From contig VZTG01006403.1 of NCBI GenBank assembly GCA_013397845.1, positions 434,001 through 498,000 on the forward strand: a DNA stretch of 64,000 nucleotides, written 5' to 3'. Each line of letters begins with the position of its first letter. Position 1 is the stretch's first letter. Below, in pieces: positions 59,855-64,000 of this stretch. Below the pieces are notes generated by a model. The model did no database searches. It was not told the DNA's origin and saw only the letters and a list, made by a program, of their open reading frames with translations. Source of the stretch: Melanocharis versteri (Eukaryota; Chordata; Aves; Passeriformes; Melanocharitidae). Position numbers and translations under genes: made by a program.

Positions 59855-62800
59855 CATTATGTAAGTTGGATGCGACTTTTTTCTTAAAATTAGATATATC
59901 CCACATGTCAGATATTTTAAGATTCAGCTTCTTATAGTGCTGTGTCTTTAAAAAACCAGTTCTATACAGTACAGACTCATTAGAGTTGTCTTCTTGGTTT
60001 TTAATTTGCCCAATTTATGTATAGAAGTGTGATATATATACTTTGGTATACTTCTTACTTCTCCCTGGCACAATTAATAATCTCATAGACATAATTTCCC
60101 ACTAATAAATTTAGATGCTGGCAATAAGGATTGAATTGCCTTTTTTTTTTTGGTCATTTTTAAATGCTTTATAATTCATGCTTATAAAAATGCATTGGAT
60201 TGACACACACTGTACGAGTTGGGGTTTTTTTTTGGTTTTTTGGGGTTTTTTTTGTCTCAAGAGAAGGCTGTATTTTTGGTTAAAATCAGAGAAGTCTAGA
60301 AGAAATAAATGTGAGGTTTGTTGTTCGGGTTTTTTTACTTTAGTTTTTCCAAGAGATGTGAAGAGTCGTTCATATGGTGAATGCTCGTGTAATGATAATA
60401 GTATTAATTGAATCCAAAGTTGTTTATATTTTCTGAAGTTGTGAAGTGCACGGTGCAATGGTAGTTATAATGAACCTTGTCTTACAGGGAACTTCCTCTG
60501 TAGATAGCAGAGAGAGTGGGCAGATTTGCTTGAGCCGTGCTGCACTACTCTAGAAGGATCTGGGGTTTATCTGCTGATCTCATTGGACCAACTACCATTG
60601 AGATGAATGAAAGGAATTACTTGGGAAAATGAAATGCGACATTTTTTATCTAGCATTTTCATGCCTTTGTCTGAGTCTCCATCCTATGACTTCTTGCTTT
60701 GGGAGTGAGGCTTACATTAGCATTTGCAGGAAGTCTGATTCAACGGAAAGACTTGAGCCTATAAATATTTGCAGTTCCATAGCTATGTCCATGATACCAG
60801 TGCGTCCTTTTTTACTTCTCAAATTATTGCATCCAGGAACAGATTCCTGAACAATTCTTTAAATTACTTCTGAAAACGTACACACACAAGGTACCTTTCA
60901 TCAGAGTCCTAATATTTCTGTTCTGTGTCTTAAAAACACGTTTTCAAATACAGTGGAATTCCTTGAAGCCATATATTAAGAAGGGAAATTATACTAATTC
61001 AGCAGGATAAGAGTCATCTTGCTCTACAGTTCTTTAAACTTTATTGTTGTTTCTAAAAATAGCTGAAGGGAGGAATGAATAGTCACTCTCAACAGAGAAT
61101 ATCTGAGTTTGAATTCTCTGGAACATTCCAGTGCTGTTAAATAATCATTTTTGCTTTCCTTTGCATGTGAGGTAAGTATGTATGTCTGTTTGAGGGCCAT
61201 GAGGCATTTCATTTACCTGTTAGGAGTAAGCTTTATATATTTATTTATAAGAGAAGAAAAATTATTTTAGAATGCTTTTTTTCTCAGAGGTAATGCATAG
61301 AAGTAAATGCAACTTTTAAAGGCAGCTAGACTATAATTCTCTTTTACAATACATTATACAGAGTGCAAATTACCTGTACATTAAACACTTCTGGAAGTAA
61401 GATAACTACACACAAATAAATAATTAACTTGAAAACTTCTTAATACATGTTTTGTGCAGTGGCTTGGATTTTGGAGGGGAAGCAGTGAGGTTAGGTTACA
61501 CAGTTGAGAGCCAGGTTGCTGATTAACTGGGTTAGAGGAATATTCCGAAGCTGAACACTACTTCTAAATCCCCTTATGTGTGTCAGTGGCTCTGCCACTA
61601 GAAAGACTTGTATATATGCTTAATGCCGTGCCGTGGGAGCATTCCCCTCGAAGTGACAACTCATGCTGAGTGAAATCAAGGGTAATTGTAAATATTTCCA
61701 GGCTCAGGTTGTGCTTGACAAGCTAAGTATGTACATGTAGATATGCAAGCGCTGTCACATGTTGCAGTTTAAAAATTACTTTATAGCTGACCAGTGTTTT
61801 TCTGTGTTTTTACCAGGTTCTTCACATTTAAAATAGTCTATAGCAGCCCTGGTAGTGGAAGGATTGTGTATCTTAAACTAGGCTGGCTGCTAACAAAGGA
61901 AGTTTTCAGATTTTCTAGTAACCTGCTATCCCTATCAGCTAAAATCATGTACTAGCTCTCAGTAGGCTTTTGAGGGAAGCACAACATACCCAGGCCATTG
62001 CACAAGATTTTATTCATCTGAATTCTCTCTCCAGCTCTGTGCAGAACTGGGAAGCTTCAATGACCATGGAAAGGCCCTGGGTATCTGCTTCAAACCCTGC
62101 TCCCAAACCTGGAGGCCTCGCAGGCAGATTTTGCCTCTGGGAGGATGCATGTTACCCTTTCCCTCCGGCACTGATGGCTCTTCTAGGGCCATCAACTGCT
62201 TCTTCCAGAGAAGCAGAGCATCTGGAGGGTTTTTTACAACTTGGAGAAGCATTAACACTGAGAACTTATTTGTATTGTTTGAAGTACGGCTACTCCCTGG
62301 TACTGTCATCTTCTCACCCATGGGAACATGACCTCATGGAAAAGCGTGTGTGGGCTCAGTGTCATCATTTAAGCATGTCAGAGAATTGTTGTTTTTCACC
62401 CTGCACTCCACTCCTGTTACCGGAGAGGAGCACTGAGCTCATAATCAGTAACAGAAATCTTGTTTGATGCTTCTGTTAATAAACATTGCACTGAGTGAAG
62501 TTTATTGTCCCTCTGATGCAGGGCATCCTCTAACACAGGAAAAGTACAGCTAGCAGATGCTGGCTGCACCACACAATTCCTTACAAATGTCTTTTAATTT
62601 TTTTAAGTTTTAGAGTGGAAACTAAGCATTCCCTTTTCATTGCAAGGAAGAAGATGTATCTGATTTAGAATGACTGGAGTAGTAAGTCATGGGCAGAATG
62701 ATGGATCTGAGATATACTTGAAGGGATAATTGTACACAACCAGTAAAGCTGGTAAATATTTAAGGGTCATGGGTTAAATGTCAGAGCCACAGTACTTGAG

Positions 62801-64000
62801 CTCAACTCCATAAAGTATCAAGAATGACTGGTAATTAAATCCAGGGTATATTTCACCAAAGGGAAATAAATTTGACAGCTAACAACCAATACTGGATTAC
62901 CACCTCTCAGAGGTTAGGGATCATGCTAGTAATTGTAGGTGGTTTACAGTTGTTAACATAATAGTAATAGGTAGAATGATTGCTTACTCACAGACATCAC
63001 AATACCAAGCAAGACTATATCTTCTGTACGTTAAAGAGAAAAAGAAGTCCCCCCAGTCATCACAGTGACTTCATTTTATTTCCCTCAGCATTTTGCTGTT
63101 TAAAATAAACATCCTTAGGCTATTCCTGCTCAAAGCTCAAAAGTGAAGGTAATTGTGATACAATGTCCTCAACTCTTCCCTGAAGTTGAATATAAGAAGT
63201 ATTTTAAGTTGTAATAGAAAAGTGGCTTTGTATTTTTCCAAGTTGTTTTACATTTAGAAATCAACATGGACAAATATGTCTGCATTTGATGGTTGTGACA
63301 AACTCATTTCTTTCCCTGCTCCCCCTCCCAAGATGGATTTTACCACTGAATAATCGTGTCTTGATTAAGCTCTCCTTGGTGGTCTGCTAAGGTCTTGCTT
63401 TTATGGAATATTTTAGCCAAATTTTTCAGGATACACTTAAAACCATGGTTGATCATTAACGTGGTTTCGTGTACTGGAAAGCAATGCACAGATCTGATGC
63501 AGGATTTATTAATTGCAAAATCTCCTATGTTGTGTTTCACCTAAGGTGATCACCTAAGCTAGACACCAATTTCTTCTTACCAGGACTCAGTAGTTTTTAT
63601 GTTTCTGAGCAGAAGGAGGTGCCTAGCACAAGCTCTGGTTAGAGAAAATATTCATTTGCAAGACTTGACAGCAGATGTGGGGACATTATTTAATATTGGA
63701 ACAGAGCACAGAGCTTTAAAAAAGTTTAATCAAGTGGTCTTCTTATTTTGAGAAGTTCATAAGAGAAAGTTCTCTGCTCCTGCCTGCTCTCACATTGACT
63801 TTAGTTCATTTGGAATTCTGCATCACCAAGGGTTTCTTGTAATCATGTAATCATGCAGAAGATGGTCTATTTGGGTAAAAGAAGCATAATTTTTCACAAG
63901 TATGACACATAGGACTTAATAATCTTCAGGTCTGAGAGGAAGAACGCAAACTGGGCCAAATTCATGTAATCATAAGTAATTGTCATGGATAAAAAGCTAA
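59855..64000. other. AT-rich non-coding stretch with one longer ORF
   Basis: Mostly unique AT-rich DNA with a T/G tract at 60219-60254. The longest open frame of the window lies at 61970-62467 but opens with TTG. The first ATGs are at 62060 and 62066 (the latter in ACCATGG context), leaving about 133 codons. Opposite-strand and other-frame ORFs overlap it, the patch is locally GC-richer, and the product resembles no family I know, so I do not call a gene. Confidence 0.45.
60219..60254 (+). repeat. T/G low-complexity tract with GGGGTTTT words
   Basis: Two GGGGTTTTTTTT blocks separated by GGTTTTTT. It resembles ciliate-type telomere words only superficially and has no regular period. Confidence 0.8.

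Noticed and set aside
60219..60254. GGGGTTTT words suggesting an internal telomere-like repeat
   Set aside because: The period is irregular and the vertebrate unit TTAGGG is absent; it is ordinary low-complexity T/G DNA.

Overview
This window looks like non-coding DNA from a bird (less likely another sauropsid) nuclear genome: a gene desert or part of a large intron. It is AT-rich by eye. It contains several 5'-truncated CR1 LINE fragments, the dominant interspersed repeat of birds, two of which still encode recognisable CR1 reverse-transcriptase peptides. Other repeats are sparse, and one 56-base run of N marks an assembly gap. No operon-like packing, rRNA, tRNA or CRISPR array is visible. 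No open frame is long enough, or similar enough to a known protein, to call as a gene.

Layout. 1-9 kb is AT-rich unique sequence with a small GC-richer patch near 3.4-3.7 kb, a possible MIR-like relic near 5.3 kb, a G-quadruplex motif at 8.8 kb, and a gap at 9066-9121 flanked by the two arms of an AT-rich inverted repeat. 9.65-11.65 kb is the largest GC-richer block and carries many overlapping chance ORFs. 14.9-18.5 kb holds several segments with the texture of conserved non-coding elements, an ancient MIR-like SINE relic and small perfect hairpins. 19-31 kb is mostly unremarkable, with an AAG microsatellite and a 10+10 bp perfect hairpin at 22.2 kb. 31-41 kb has three short CR1 3' tails and three more candidate regulatory segments. 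44-48 kb has an AAAT microsatellite, a strong candidate conserved segment at 46.5-46.9 kb and a five-run G-quadruplex motif at 47.4 kb. 50.2-53.0 kb contains the two large CR1 copies. 54.75-57.34 kb lies in the longest stretch without any ORF of 60 codons and is the best candidate regulatory cluster. 57.7-64 kb has two CR1 tails, a second good G-quadruplex motif and the longest open frame (62 kb), which is not convincing as a gene.

There are no genes here to work together. The likely biology is transposon history plus possible long-range cis-regulation of a gene outside the window. The conserved-element calls are pattern judgements from one sequence and need an alignment to confirm. I found no support for a new protein-coding or defence-type system.
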